Source: Candidatus Parepulonipiscium sp. PG-Nun2H_MBin03 (lineage in GTDB: Bacteria > Bacillota > Clostridia > Lachnospirales > Cellulosilyticaceae). From it: a stretch of DNA of 16,115 bases. The stretch spans positions 1 through 16,115 of the forward strand of contig MDJN01000049.1 of the NCBI GenBank assembly GCA_001995005.1. Reading direction: 5' to 3'. The notes under the pieces are model-generated. The model had not been told where the DNA came from and did not search any database. It was given only the letters and a program-made list of their open reading frames with translations. Positions 1 to 6,913 of the stretch are shown one piece after another (the stretch's first letter is position 1; each line of letters opens with the position of its first letter). A program made the translations under genes and the position numbers.

Positions 1-675
1 CCGAGACTCGGATATTTCTAGCACCAAACTTATCTCTTTTAATGTAAGTTCTTCATAATAATACAGTTTTATAAGCAGCTGTTCTCTTTCTGTAAGCTCC
101 AATATCTCTTGTTCTAACAGTCTTAAAGATTCATTTCTTTCTAGTTGTTGTGCCGGCGTTGGGGTGTTTTTATCCTCTACAACAATCTCATACATTTCTG
201 TTTCATCTATAGAAACAACAGTATTTATAGCGGTTTCTTGCATAATTTTAAAGTATTCATTTTCATCTATTTTTAGCTCTTCCATAACTTCTTGTTGGGT
301 TGGGTAATGGCCGTTTTTAGCCTCTAATCTTTCTAGTGCTTTATTAACTTCCTTTTGCTTTTGCCTTATAGTCCTAGGGACCCAGTCTATTTTTCTAATC
401 TCATCAAGAATTGCTCCTCGTATCCTAAGACTAGCGTATGTTTCAAATTTCACCTGCTTATTAAAATCATATTTATCAATAGCATCTATTAAGCCAATTA
501 CTCCATATCCCATTAAGTCATCCAACTCTAGATAACTGTTTAAATAAATACCTAGCCTTCCTGCTACTATTCTTACCAGGGGTGCATAATGCTCTATTAA
601 TTTTTCCTTTAACTCCCGAGTTTTATTTTTCTTATATAAGTTCCACGTTTTGTCTATGTTTATAACACTACTCAT
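1..675 (-). CDS. sigD: RNA polymerase sigma factor for flagellar genes, SigD/FliA family (3' end outside window)
   Basis: This is the motility sigma factor (sigma-28), which directs RNA polymerase to late flagellar and chemotaxis promoters. The visible 225 residues begin at an ATG preceded by AAAGGTGGT. Region 2 is clear: LDDLMGYGVIGLIDAIDKYD at about 51-70, then FETYASLRIRGAILDE (about 77-92) and the near-invariant DWVPR at 97-101, the hallmark of the FliA/WhiG group. A region-3-like helical stretch follows at about 105-145. Region 4 begins near residue 187 with LTEREQLLIKLYY, and the window ends inside its helix-turn-helix (KEISLVLEISESR). Family members are usually about 240-260 residues, so perhaps 15-35 are missing. 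It starts 19 bases after cheD and is the last gene of the series seen here. FliA identity is firm; the name sigD follows Firmicute usage. No anti-sigma gene (flgM) is in the window. Confidence 0.95.
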   Translation of the reverse strand, partial: MSSVINIDKTWNLYKKNKTRELKEKLIEHYAPLVRIVAGRLGIYLNSYLELDDLMGYGVIGLIDAIDKYDFNKQVKFETYASLRIRGAILDEIRKIDWVPRTIRQKQKEVNKALERLEAKNGHYPTQQEVMEELKIDENEYFKIMQETAINTVVSIDETEMYEIVVEDKNTPTPAQQLERNESLRLLEQEILELTEREQLLIKLYYYEELTLKEISLVLEISESR

Positions 676-694
676 TACACACCACCTTTAAAGT

Positions 695-1180
695 TTATAT
701 CGTTTTTTCACCTTTACCAATAGTCCTAACTAATAAAGAACCCGTTTCTAAATCTAAAATAATGGTTCTACCATAATTTCCCCCAACATCACTTGCACGG
801 ATACTTAAGTCTAACTCTCTTAAAATTTGTTTTACCGCAATAATGTTTTTATCACCCACCCTTAAAGTATCGTCTTTTGTAGCAAGCTTAAACATCTGGG
901 CACCGCCTACTATTTTAGCTATTAAATTAGTTTTTTTACATCCTTTTTTCAACACGTCTTCTAGCAATTTTTTAACACCTGTATCTGCAAATTTAGCAAC
1001 ATTGTTAGAATTTTTTATCTCAATGCTACTAGGTAACATTATATGCACCATACCCCCTATTTTGGTTACAGGATCATATAAGGTGACCCCAACACAAGAG
1101 CCTAGCCCTATGGTTGCAATTTTTTGAGGTGCCACTCCTACTTTTAAATCAGCTATCCCCACTTTAATCGTCTCAGACAT
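695..1180 (-). CDS. cheD: Chemoreceptor glutamine deamidase CheD
   Basis: CheD deamidates specific glutamines on methyl-accepting chemotaxis proteins. In Bacillus-type systems it also binds CheC and stimulates its CheY-P phosphatase activity. At 161 residues it has the usual family length. The catalytic triad of the family (Thr, Cys, His) is visible as T23, C29 and H46, in the motifs TIGLGSCVGV and GGMVHIMLP. The spacing matches the well-studied Thermotoga enzyme with a two-residue offset. The start ATG lies inside the end of cheC: the eight bases ATGTCTGA hold both the cheD start and the cheC stop, and only a weak GTGAG-like ribosome site precedes it. Translation is therefore probably coupled to cheC, which would suit two proteins that act as a complex. 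Confidence 0.96.
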   Translation of the reverse strand: MSETIKVGIADLKVGVAPQKIATIGLGSCVGVTLYDPVTKIGGMVHIMLPSSIEIKNSNNVAKFADTGVKKLLEDVLKKGCKKTNLIAKIVGGAQMFKLATKDDTLRVGDKNIIAVKQILRELDLSIRASDVGGNYGRTIILDLETGSLLVRTIGKGEKTI

Positions 1181-1793
1181 AATATTTACTCACTGAATTT
1201 ACTATCCTTTGCTCCGTTTCTTTGTCTAACATAAATAGATAATTACCTTTTATGGAATTTGTACTATCTTCAAAGTAAGTATCTATAAAAATGGAGTCAA
1301 GATTTTCGTCACAAAACTCAATAAGTGGAATAGATAAAATTGCATGTGCCATGTCAATAATTACTTGAGGAGTAGATTGATTAATAGCTAATTCTACAAA
1401 TGTGCCCACCGCATTTAGATAATTACCTGCTAATATATTCCCTACCTCACTAAGTACAGAAAATTCCATTTCATCAAGATCATGCATACTGTTTACATAA
1501 TTTCCTAAGACTTTATAAACCAATTCTTTTGTACAATCTTCTTCTAAAACTAACATAAGAACTGCTCTCATATCTCCTACTATTTCAATTACATTAGCCA
1601 CAACAAATACAGCTTCATTTTCATATAATTTTTCGATATCGCTTATATCTTTTATGCTAACTGTAACTACATTCATATTAACTCGGATATTAAGTAGTTT
1701 ACTAAGAGCAGTCATCGCATTACCTGCCCCTATATTCGCCACTTCTCTTAACGCATCTACTTCGATTTCGGTAATCTTATCTTTAAGTTTCAC
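1173..1793 (-). CDS. cheC: CheY-P phosphatase CheC
   Basis: CheC hydrolyses phosphorylated CheY and links adaptation to receptor deamidation through CheD. The 206-residue protein carries both phosphatase centres of the CheC/FliY/CheX family. The first is EVANIGAGNA with E17 and N20. The second is SEVGNILAGN with E116 and N119. Keeping both makes it a canonical CheC rather than a CheX-like form. The start is GTG, chosen because AGGAGG lies eight bases upstream; an out-of-frame ATG also sits in that spacer. The TAG stop of cheW is embedded in this ribosome site, and the 3' end overlaps cheD by eight bases. The C-terminal part (about 135-206) holds the beta strands of the domain and no extra module. 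Confidence 0.95.
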   Translation of the reverse strand: MKLKDKITEIEVDALREVANIGAGNAMTALSKLLNIRVNMNVVTVSIKDISDIEKLYENEAVFVVANVIEIVGDMRAVLMLVLEEDCTKELVYKVLGNYVNSMHDLDEMEFSVLSEVGNILAGNYLNAVGTFVELAINQSTPQVIIDMAHAILSIPLIEFCDENLDSIFIDTYFEDSTNSIKGNYLFMLDKETEQRIVNSVSKYYV

Positions 1794-1801
1794 ACATGAA
1801 G

Positions 1802-1807
1802 CCTCCT
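1802..1807 (-). promoter_or_regulatory. Ribosome binding site deciding the cheC GTG start
   Basis: A perfect AGGAGG lies eight bases before the GTG at 1793 and overlaps the cheW stop codon. It supports GTG as the true start, because an ATG five bases upstream of it is in another frame. Confidence 0.8.
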
Positions 1808-2261
1808 ATTCGTTTATTCCAAATGCTACCTCTACTAAACGTTCATGATTTAATAACGTTACGATTTCGTCTCCGTCTATAACTTTACCTACTCCTATTA
1901 TATAGCTAGAGTCTATTTTCCCGTGCATAGTAGATGTAGCTTCTATCTGATTTGGGTCAATGTCTAATACTTCGTTAACTTTATCTACTATACACCCAAC
2001 TAAGGCATCTTCCATTCGTAATATCATAATACGAGTAAATTCAGTATTCTCAAGCTCATCCATGTTAAACAATCTACGAATATCTATTACAGGTATAATC
2101 TCCCCACGTAAGTTCATAACTCCTCTTATCGCTAAATGAGATTTTGGTACTCTCATTATGCTTTTCATTCTTTCTATAATCTGCACACTTTGTATGTTTA
2201 TTCCAAAGTTTTGTTTATCCATCTCAAAAACTACGTATTGCTGTTTGCTTGTTATATCCAT
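1806..2261 (-). CDS. cheW: Chemotaxis coupling protein CheW
   Basis: CheW is the SH3-like adaptor that holds CheA to the cytoplasmic tips of chemoreceptors. The protein is about 151 residues and consists of one CheW domain. It begins with the strand YVVFEMDKQNFGINI and contains IMRVPKSHLAIRGVMNLRGE, followed by IIPVIDIRRLF, the classic motif set of the family. The C-terminal half, with GCIVDKVNEVLDI, is also typical. I start it at the ATG at 2261, eight bases after AAAGGAG. A TTG two codons upstream (2267) sits only two bases from the same ribosome site and is unlikely. The cheA stop codon lies just upstream, next to this site, so the two genes are tightly linked. CheA-CheW-CheC-CheD follow one another directly. 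Confidence 0.96.
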   Translation of the reverse strand: MDITSKQQYVVFEMDKQNFGINIQSVQIIERMKSIMRVPKSHLAIRGVMNLRGEIIPVIDIRRLFNMDELENTEFTRIMILRMEDALVGCIVDKVNEVLDIDPNQIEATSTMHGKIDSSYIIGVGKVIDGDEIVTLLNHERLVEVAFGINE

Positions 2262-2268
2262 TCCCAAA

Positions 2269-2276
2269 TCTCCTTT
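2269..2276 (-). promoter_or_regulatory. Ribosome binding site of cheW
   Basis: The sequence AAAGGAGA has its GGAG core eight bases before the ATG at 2261 and only two bases before the upstream TTG at 2267. It therefore argues for the shorter CheW. It overlaps the last bases of the cheA stop codon. Confidence 0.75.
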
Positions 2277-4392
2277 ATACTAAGGTATTAATATCAAGAA
2301 TTAGAGCGACCTCACCATTTCCTAATATTGTTGCTCCTGCTATCATATGAATATTGTTTAAATATTTTCCTAATGGTTTAATTACAATCTCTTGTTGACC
2401 AATTAATGAATCTACAACAAAACCAACTTGTTTTTCTCCCTTTCTAACTACAACTACTATTAAATCATCTTTATCACTAGACGGAAGTTCTAATATAGTA
2501 TCAAGGCGTACCACTGGTATAACTTGATTTCTAAGTACAATTACCTCTTGATTTTGAACAAGCTTTATTTGAGAACTATTGATATTTTCTATATTTTGAA
2601 TGTTATTAAGAGGTATTGCGTATTTTTCGCTACTTATGTTAACCATAAGTGCTTGAATAATAGCTAGTGTTAAAGGTAGTCTTACTCTAAACTTACTTCC
2701 TTTACCAAGCTCCGTTGCTACTTCTACGTTACCGCCTAATGCAATTATTTTACTTTTTACAACGTCTAGCCCCACCCCTCTACCTGAAAGGTCAGTGATT
2801 TTTTGTGCCATACTAAAGCTTGGTCTAAATAATAAGTCCATAATCTCTTGATCTGTCATATTTTCGACTACTTCTCTTGGTATGTCTCCACGATCTAGAG
2901 CTTTTTGCTTTATTCTGTTTACATCTATTCCTCGTCCATCATCTTCAACTTCTATAACAACACTGTTTCCGTCTTGGTATGCACGCAAATGGATTGTACC
3001 TTTGTCTGGTTTCTCAACTTCTTTTCTTTCTTTAGTCGTCTCAAGACCGTGGTCTGCCGCATTTCTAAGTAAATGGATAAGAGGGTCGCCTATCTCATCA
3101 ATAACTGTTCTATCAAGCTCTGTTTCTTCTCCAGACATGATAAGGTCTATATTTTTGCCCAGCTTTCTAGATACATCTCTTAACATACGAGGGAAACGGT
3201 TAAATACACTCTCAACCGGAACCATTCGCACCTTCATAACAGCGTCATGCAAACTTGTCGTTACTCGTTCTAGATATTCAACTGAGTCACTATAGTTAGT
3301 TTCGGAATTAGTTTGAACATCTCCGCCACTTATTCCTTCTAGCTGAGTTTTTACGATTATAAGCTCACTCACTAAGTTCATAAGTGTATCTAATCTATCT
3401 ATATTTACACGTACACTCTTACCAGCAACGTTTGTTTTGCCTGCTGCAGGTGGTGCAGATGCCGGTGGTGCAGATGCTGGTGGTGCAGATGCCGGTGGCG
3501 GTGTATGTTGCTTTTCAGGTTGCACTTCTGCAGGTTGTGGTCCTTGACCTTGGTCTTGAGCTTGTGCTGCTTCTTTTGTTTCTTCTTTTGTTTCTTCTTT
3601 TGTTTCTTCTTCAGATGATGCTCTTAGTATAAGCTCTTCTACTGTTACGCCGTCAACCTCTGCCACAGCCATAATCACTTCTTTAACTCTTTCTACAGAT
3701 TCTCCAGTCGTTACTACAACCATAAATTCTTGATCAAACTTTTCTTCTTCTATCTCTTGAGCGTTAGGCTCTGCTAAAATTATATCTCCCATATCCTCAA
3801 GGTCAGAAAAAACTATAAATGCTCTTGCTGCTTTTAGCATACAAGTACTAGCCAATAATACATTTATTTTATATACATTAAGCCCAGCGTCTATAGCCTG
3901 CTTCTTTATATACTCAACTTCTGCTGGTAAAACATATGCACTTTCGCCATCATTTGAGCTTGGCGTAGGAGCAGCCTCTACTGGGGCTGTTGCTGCTGCT
4001 GGAGCAAAATTACCTTTTAAGATAGCTTCTAATTGAACCAATAATTCCTTATACTCCTCCTGCCCTTCTGCTGATGTCTTTATTATTTGATCCACATAAT
4101 TTTCCAGTGCATCTAAACATTGAAATAATATATCAACCATATCCGAAGTAACGTGCAACTTACCATTTCTAATCTCAGATAATACATTTTCAATACTATG
4201 AGTCAAATGTTGCATTTTGACAAATCCCATAGTACCTGCCATTCCTTTAAGAGTATGAGCTACTCTAAATATATCATTTATAACCTGTTCACTGTCCGGC
4301 TCACTTTCTAGTAATAATAAGTTTTCATTTAAGCTTTGTAGATTATCTTTTGATTCTTCTATAAATATCTGTAAATATTGTGACATATCCAT
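2275..4392 (-). CDS. cheA: Chemotaxis sensor histidine kinase CheA
   Basis: CheA autophosphorylates in response to receptors and passes phosphate to CheY (and, in most species, CheB). All five domains are present in 705 residues. P1 (about 1-128) has the phosphoryl histidine H46 in FRVAHTLKGMAGTMGF. P2, the CheY-docking domain, spans about 165-255. P3 is the dimerisation domain, about 327-395. P4 is the ATPase, with the N box LLRNAADHG (441-449), DDGRG (484-488) and GRGVGLD (537-543). P5, a CheW-like domain, runs from about 578 to the end. The P2-P3 linker (about 258-325) is low complexity, with EETK repeats and three PPASA repeats. The start follows GGTGAGGT. The cheB stop lies a few bases upstream. 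Catalytic residues all look intact. Confidence 0.97.
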   Translation of the reverse strand: MDMSQYLQIFIEESKDNLQSLNENLLLLESEPDSEQVINDIFRVAHTLKGMAGTMGFVKMQHLTHSIENVLSEIRNGKLHVTSDMVDILFQCLDALENYVDQIIKTSAEGQEEYKELLVQLEAILKGNFAPAAATAPVEAAPTPSSNDGESAYVLPAEVEYIKKQAIDAGLNVYKINVLLASTCMLKAARAFIVFSDLEDMGDIILAEPNAQEIEEEKFDQEFMVVVTTGESVERVKEVIMAVAEVDGVTVEELILRASSEEETKEETKEETKEAAQAQDQGQGPQPAEVQPEKQHTPPPASAPPASAPPASAPPAAGKTNVAGKSVRVNIDRLDTLMNLVSELIIVKTQLEGISGGDVQTNSETNYSDSVEYLERVTTSLHDAVMKVRMVPVESVFNRFPRMLRDVSRKLGKNIDLIMSGEETELDRTVIDEIGDPLIHLLRNAADHGLETTKERKEVEKPDKGTIHLRAYQDGNSVVIEVEDDGRGIDVNRIKQKALDRGDIPREVVENMTDQEIMDLLFRPSFSMAQKITDLSGRGVGLDVVKSKIIALGGNVEVATELGKGSKFRVRLPLTLAIIQALMVNISSEKYAIPLNNIQNIENINSSQIKLVQNQEVIVLRNQVIPVVRLDTILELPSSDKDDLIVVVVRKGEKQVGFVVDSLIGQQEIVIKPLGKYLNNIHMIAGATILGNGEVALILDINTLV
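3449..3493. repeat. Three 15-bp tandem units in cheA linker
   Basis: On the plus strand the unit GGTGGTGCAGATGCC occurs three times in a row, with one base difference in the middle copy, followed by a partial copy. On the coding strand it encodes the repeated residues A-P-P-A-S between the P2 and P3 domains of CheA. The unit is a multiple of three bases, so gain or loss of copies would keep the frame. Confidence 0.9.
3570..3605. repeat. Three perfect 12-bp tandem units in cheA linker
   Basis: The plus-strand unit CTTCTTTTGTTT is present in three identical copies plus five bases of a fourth. It encodes K-E-E-T repeats in the acidic part of the CheA P2-P3 linker. Identity at the base level indicates recent slippage rather than selection on protein alone. 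Confidence 0.9.
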
Positions 4393-4397
4393 AATTT

Positions 4398-4994
4398 TTA
4401 CCTCACCAACTTTTTTATTAGTTTTGACATTTCATATATGTTAAGCACATAATCGCTAAGCCCAGCTTCAACTATAGCACTAGGCATTCCATATACTATA
4501 CTACTATTTTTATCCTGTACTATTATTTTTGTTTTATGAGTCAATTTTAAGTCTCTAACACCCTCTAATCCATCTTGACCCATTCCCGTTAATATAATGC
4601 CTAATGTATTGCAATTAAGCTTTGCTACTGAAGAAAATAATAAGTTGACTGACGGACGATAGCCCTTATATAACTGACCATCTATTATTTTAATTTTAGG
4701 CAGATATTCATCTATAACAGTACACTGCATACCTCCTGGCGATATATAAACCTCTCCCCTCCTCAATATATCTCCGTGAGCCGCTTTTTTTATACTAAGT
4801 TCACTGCATTCATTTAATCTTTTTGACATGTTGTCTATATAACCTGCCGGCATATGTTGTACTACTACGTATGTGGCCGGTAAATCTTTTGATAGATTGC
4901 TAAAAAGTTGTTTTAGAGTTTTCGGTCCTCCCGTACTCACTCCTATAACAATAATATACTTATAGTCTCTTATAGATTTAATGTCAGATTTCAA
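4398..4994 (-). CDS. cheB: Protein-glutamate methylesterase CheB, catalytic domain only
   Basis: CheB removes methyl groups from receptor glutamates during adaptation. The 198 residues match only the catalytic domain. The nucleophile is S20 in GVSTGGP, H47 lies in VVQHMPAG, and D141 lies in TGMGQDG. Typical flanking motifs GYRPSVNLLF and SSIVYGMPSA are also present, so the Ser-His-Asp triad is complete. The usual N-terminal receiver domain (about 120 residues plus linker) is absent. The start is a TTG eight bases after AAGGG. The frame upstream is closed by a TGA, and only 25 bases separate it from the flhG stop, so there is no room for a receiver. Either this esterase is not controlled by CheA phosphorylation or a separate receiver acts in trans. 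No cheR gene is in the window. Confidence 0.92.
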   Translation of the reverse strand: MKSDIKSIRDYKYIIVIGVSTGGPKTLKQLFSNLSKDLPATYVVVQHMPAGYIDNMSKRLNECSELSIKKAAHGDILRRGEVYISPGGMQCTVIDEYLPKIKIIDGQLYKGYRPSVNLLFSSVAKLNCNTLGIILTGMGQDGLEGVRDLKLTHKTKIIVQDKNSSIVYGMPSAIVEAGLSDYVLNIYEMSKLIKKLVR

Positions 4995-5002
4995 TTTATT
5001 AT

Positions 5003-5007
5003 CCCTT
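5003..5007 (-). promoter_or_regulatory. Ribosome binding site deciding the cheB TTG start
   Basis: AAGGG ends eight bases before the TTG at 4994. An in-frame TGA lies just upstream, between the flhG stop and this site, so no longer CheB is possible in this frame. Confidence 0.6.
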
Positions 5008-5019
5008 CATACCATAATA

Positions 5020-5886
5020 TTATTTTACTAATATTCGTTTGAGTTTGTCAACTAATGTTTCCTTTCTATTTGAAATTTGTTCGATACTTAGCAGTTTTTT
5101 TGCTATATTATTATATTGTATACTAGAACGTGCATCTTTATTAATATAATATATAGGTTTTCCTGTTTTAACTGCTTTTATAAGTTGTGTATCAAATGGA
5201 ATATAACCTGTGTATTTCAAATTTATATCTAGAAAAGATGCTGAGACTGTAGATATCTTTTTAAATACAGACATACCCTCAGCTGGTGTATCCACTCTAT
5301 TTAATACTACGTTATAACTTCCGTTTACCATAAAATCTTGTGTAAATGTTTTAAGTAGTGCGTATGCATCGGTTATAGAAGATGGGTCAGGTGTTATTAT
5401 CAAGCATATCTCATCTGCCATTTCCGAAAATTTTATCACAGTGTCATTTATGCCTGCTCCTGTATCAATTAACAATACATCACACAACTTAGATAATTCA
5501 CTTATTTCATATGCAATCTGTTCTAACTTAAATTTGTCTAAAAACAACATTTCTTTTATACCCGTTCCACCAGATATAAATGAAATTCCATATGGAGTGT
5601 GTGTTATTATTTCTTTTACTGGTAGTTCCTCTAAAATCACATGAGCTAAATTATACTTCGGTCTTACTCCTAGTATTAAATCTATGTTTGATAATCCAAA
5701 ATCTGCATCTAGTATAATTACTCTTTTGCCACATTCATTAAGAGCCAGAGCTAAGTTAGCACTAAAGTTACTTTTACCCACACCACCTTTTCCGCTAGTA
5801 ACAGTGAATATTTTGAAATTGTTGCTAGTAGTAATAACTTCTTTTTTATTTATTATGTTGCGTAAATTAGTTGCTTGATCACTCAT
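5020..5886 (-). CDS. flhG: Flagellar number regulator FlhG (MinD/ParA-type ATPase, YlxH)
   Basis: FlhG is a membrane-associated ATPase that works with the GTPase FlhF to set flagellar number and place. The 288-residue protein opens with MSDQATNLR, which matches the DQAxxLR activator motif known in FlhG for stimulating FlhF GTP hydrolysis. The deviant Walker A SGKGGVGKSN is at 31-40, with the signature lysine before the P loop. The switch regions follow as ILDADFGLSNIDLILG (58-73) and LLIDTGAGI (138-146). TPDPSSITDAYALLK (165-179) is typical of the MinD-like group. The C-terminal end is basic and could form the membrane-targeting helix. The start ATG overlaps the flhF stop by eight bases (ATGAGTGA), after a GGGGAGAG ribosome site within flhF. 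The pair is probably made in a coupled way. Confidence 0.95.
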   Translation of the reverse strand: MSDQATNLRNIINKKEVITTSNNFKIFTVTSGKGGVGKSNFSANLALALNECGKRVIILDADFGLSNIDLILGVRPKYNLAHVILEELPVKEIITHTPYGISFISGGTGIKEMLFLDKFKLEQIAYEISELSKLCDVLLIDTGAGINDTVIKFSEMADEICLIITPDPSSITDAYALLKTFTQDFMVNGSYNVVLNRVDTPAEGMSVFKKISTVSASFLDINLKYTGYIPFDTQLIKAVKTGKPIYYINKDARSSIQYNNIAKKLLSIEQISNRKETLVDKLKRILVK

Positions 5887-6913
5887 ACTCTACTCTCCCC
5901 AATAACAATTTTATATATTTTAGACTCTCAAACTTTTCTATATCATCAGGCACATTTTGCCCTGTTGTAAGAAATGCCACTTCCGTTTGAGTACAAGAAG
6001 CTATGTTGATTAAATTTCCTATGCCATCTGTTTCATCTAATTTAGTAATAATTAAAGCAAATTTATCTGTTATTTGCTTATAAATAGTTACTATATGTTG
6101 TACGTCTGTGTATTGGGTATTAATATTTAATACTAAAAATACCTGCTTATCTTCTACTGTTCCTAGTAATTCTTTTAACTCTTCTAATTGCTCAAGATTT
6201 TTATGAGACCTGCCCGCTGTATCTATAAATATATGGTCTGCATCTTTCCATTTTTCAATATATCGTGGTATATCTGCCGGTTCAAAAATCGTTTCTATCT
6301 CTACTCCTAAAATTTCTGCATATGTTTTTAGTTGTGCAACTGCCGCAATTCTGTATGTGTCTGCTGTAAGCAAAACCACCTTCTTATTCTCTTCCAAAAC
6401 CTTCATGGCTGTAAGTTTTGCTATAGTAGTAGTCTTGCCAACCCCAGTTGAGCCTATAAAAAAATTCACTTTAGGTAACCGATGTTTAAATCGTGGCATA
6501 TATCTTTTAAGCACTTCATATAAGGCTAGGCTCAATCCTCTAAAATCATCTTCTTGTACATTTTCTAATATCTCATCAATTATAACTTGTTCAATGCCTT
6601 CTGCGTGTAATGATTGATTTAGAGCATCTTTTAGCCTATCTTTTTTTGTTTCTAATAAAGCTGTGTCTAGTTTTTCTATAAATCCTTTTGTGTCCACACT
6701 CTCTTCTTCTATCTTTTGTTCGGGTACCGGTTGGCTTATAGGAGTCTCTTCCAATGCAATAGTCATGCACCACTCACTTTTTTTAAAAAAGCCTAAAAAT
6801 CCTGTAGATTTTTGTTGTTCACTAGATATTACAACTGCATTCTCGCCATATTCTTTAATAATTTGTTGCTTCACTGTTAGTTCATCTTTGCCCGTTAATT
6901 TTAGTATTCTCAT
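5879..6913 (-). CDS. flhF: Flagellar biosynthesis GTPase FlhF (SRP-type)
   Basis: FlhF belongs to the SRP GTPase group with Ffh and FtsY and helps place new flagella. It is 344 residues. The N-terminal B domain (about 1-75) begins MRILKLTGKDELTVKQQI and ends in a charged, proline-containing stretch. An N domain (about 78-145) leads into the G domain. There, FFIGSTGVGKTTTIAKL (about 151-167) is the P loop, LLTADTYRIAAVAQL (181-195) is the SRP-specific G2 region, FIDTAGRS (229-236) is G3, and TKLDETDGIGN (290-300) is G4 with the adjacent loop. All nucleotide-binding motifs are intact. The ATG follows the flhA stop with no gap, and its ribosome site (GGTGAG) is weak and lies inside flhA, so it is probably translated by coupling. 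Confidence 0.96.
   Translation of the reverse strand: MRILKLTGKDELTVKQQIIKEYGENAVVISSEQQKSTGFLGFFKKSEWCMTIALEETPISQPVPEQKIEEESVDTKGFIEKLDTALLETKKDRLKDALNQSLHAEGIEQVIIDEILENVQEDDFRGLSLALYEVLKRYMPRFKHRLPKVNFFIGSTGVGKTTTIAKLTAMKVLEENKKVVLLTADTYRIAAVAQLKTYAEILGVEIETIFEPADIPRYIEKWKDADHIFIDTAGRSHKNLEQLEELKELLGTVEDKQVFLVLNINTQYTDVQHIVTIYKQITDKFALIITKLDETDGIGNLINIASCTQTEVAFLTTGQNVPDDIEKFESLKYIKLLLGRVEYE

Noticed and set aside
2882..3295. Plus-strand open frame of 137 codons
   Set aside because: It lies antisense to the catalytic core of cheA, whose motifs are unmistakable. The serine-rich product is a shadow of that gene.
4995..5019. Possible remnant of a CheB receiver or a PilZ gene between flhG and cheB
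   Set aside because: Only 25 bases are present, and they hold the cheB ribosome site and stop codons. No coding remnant fits.
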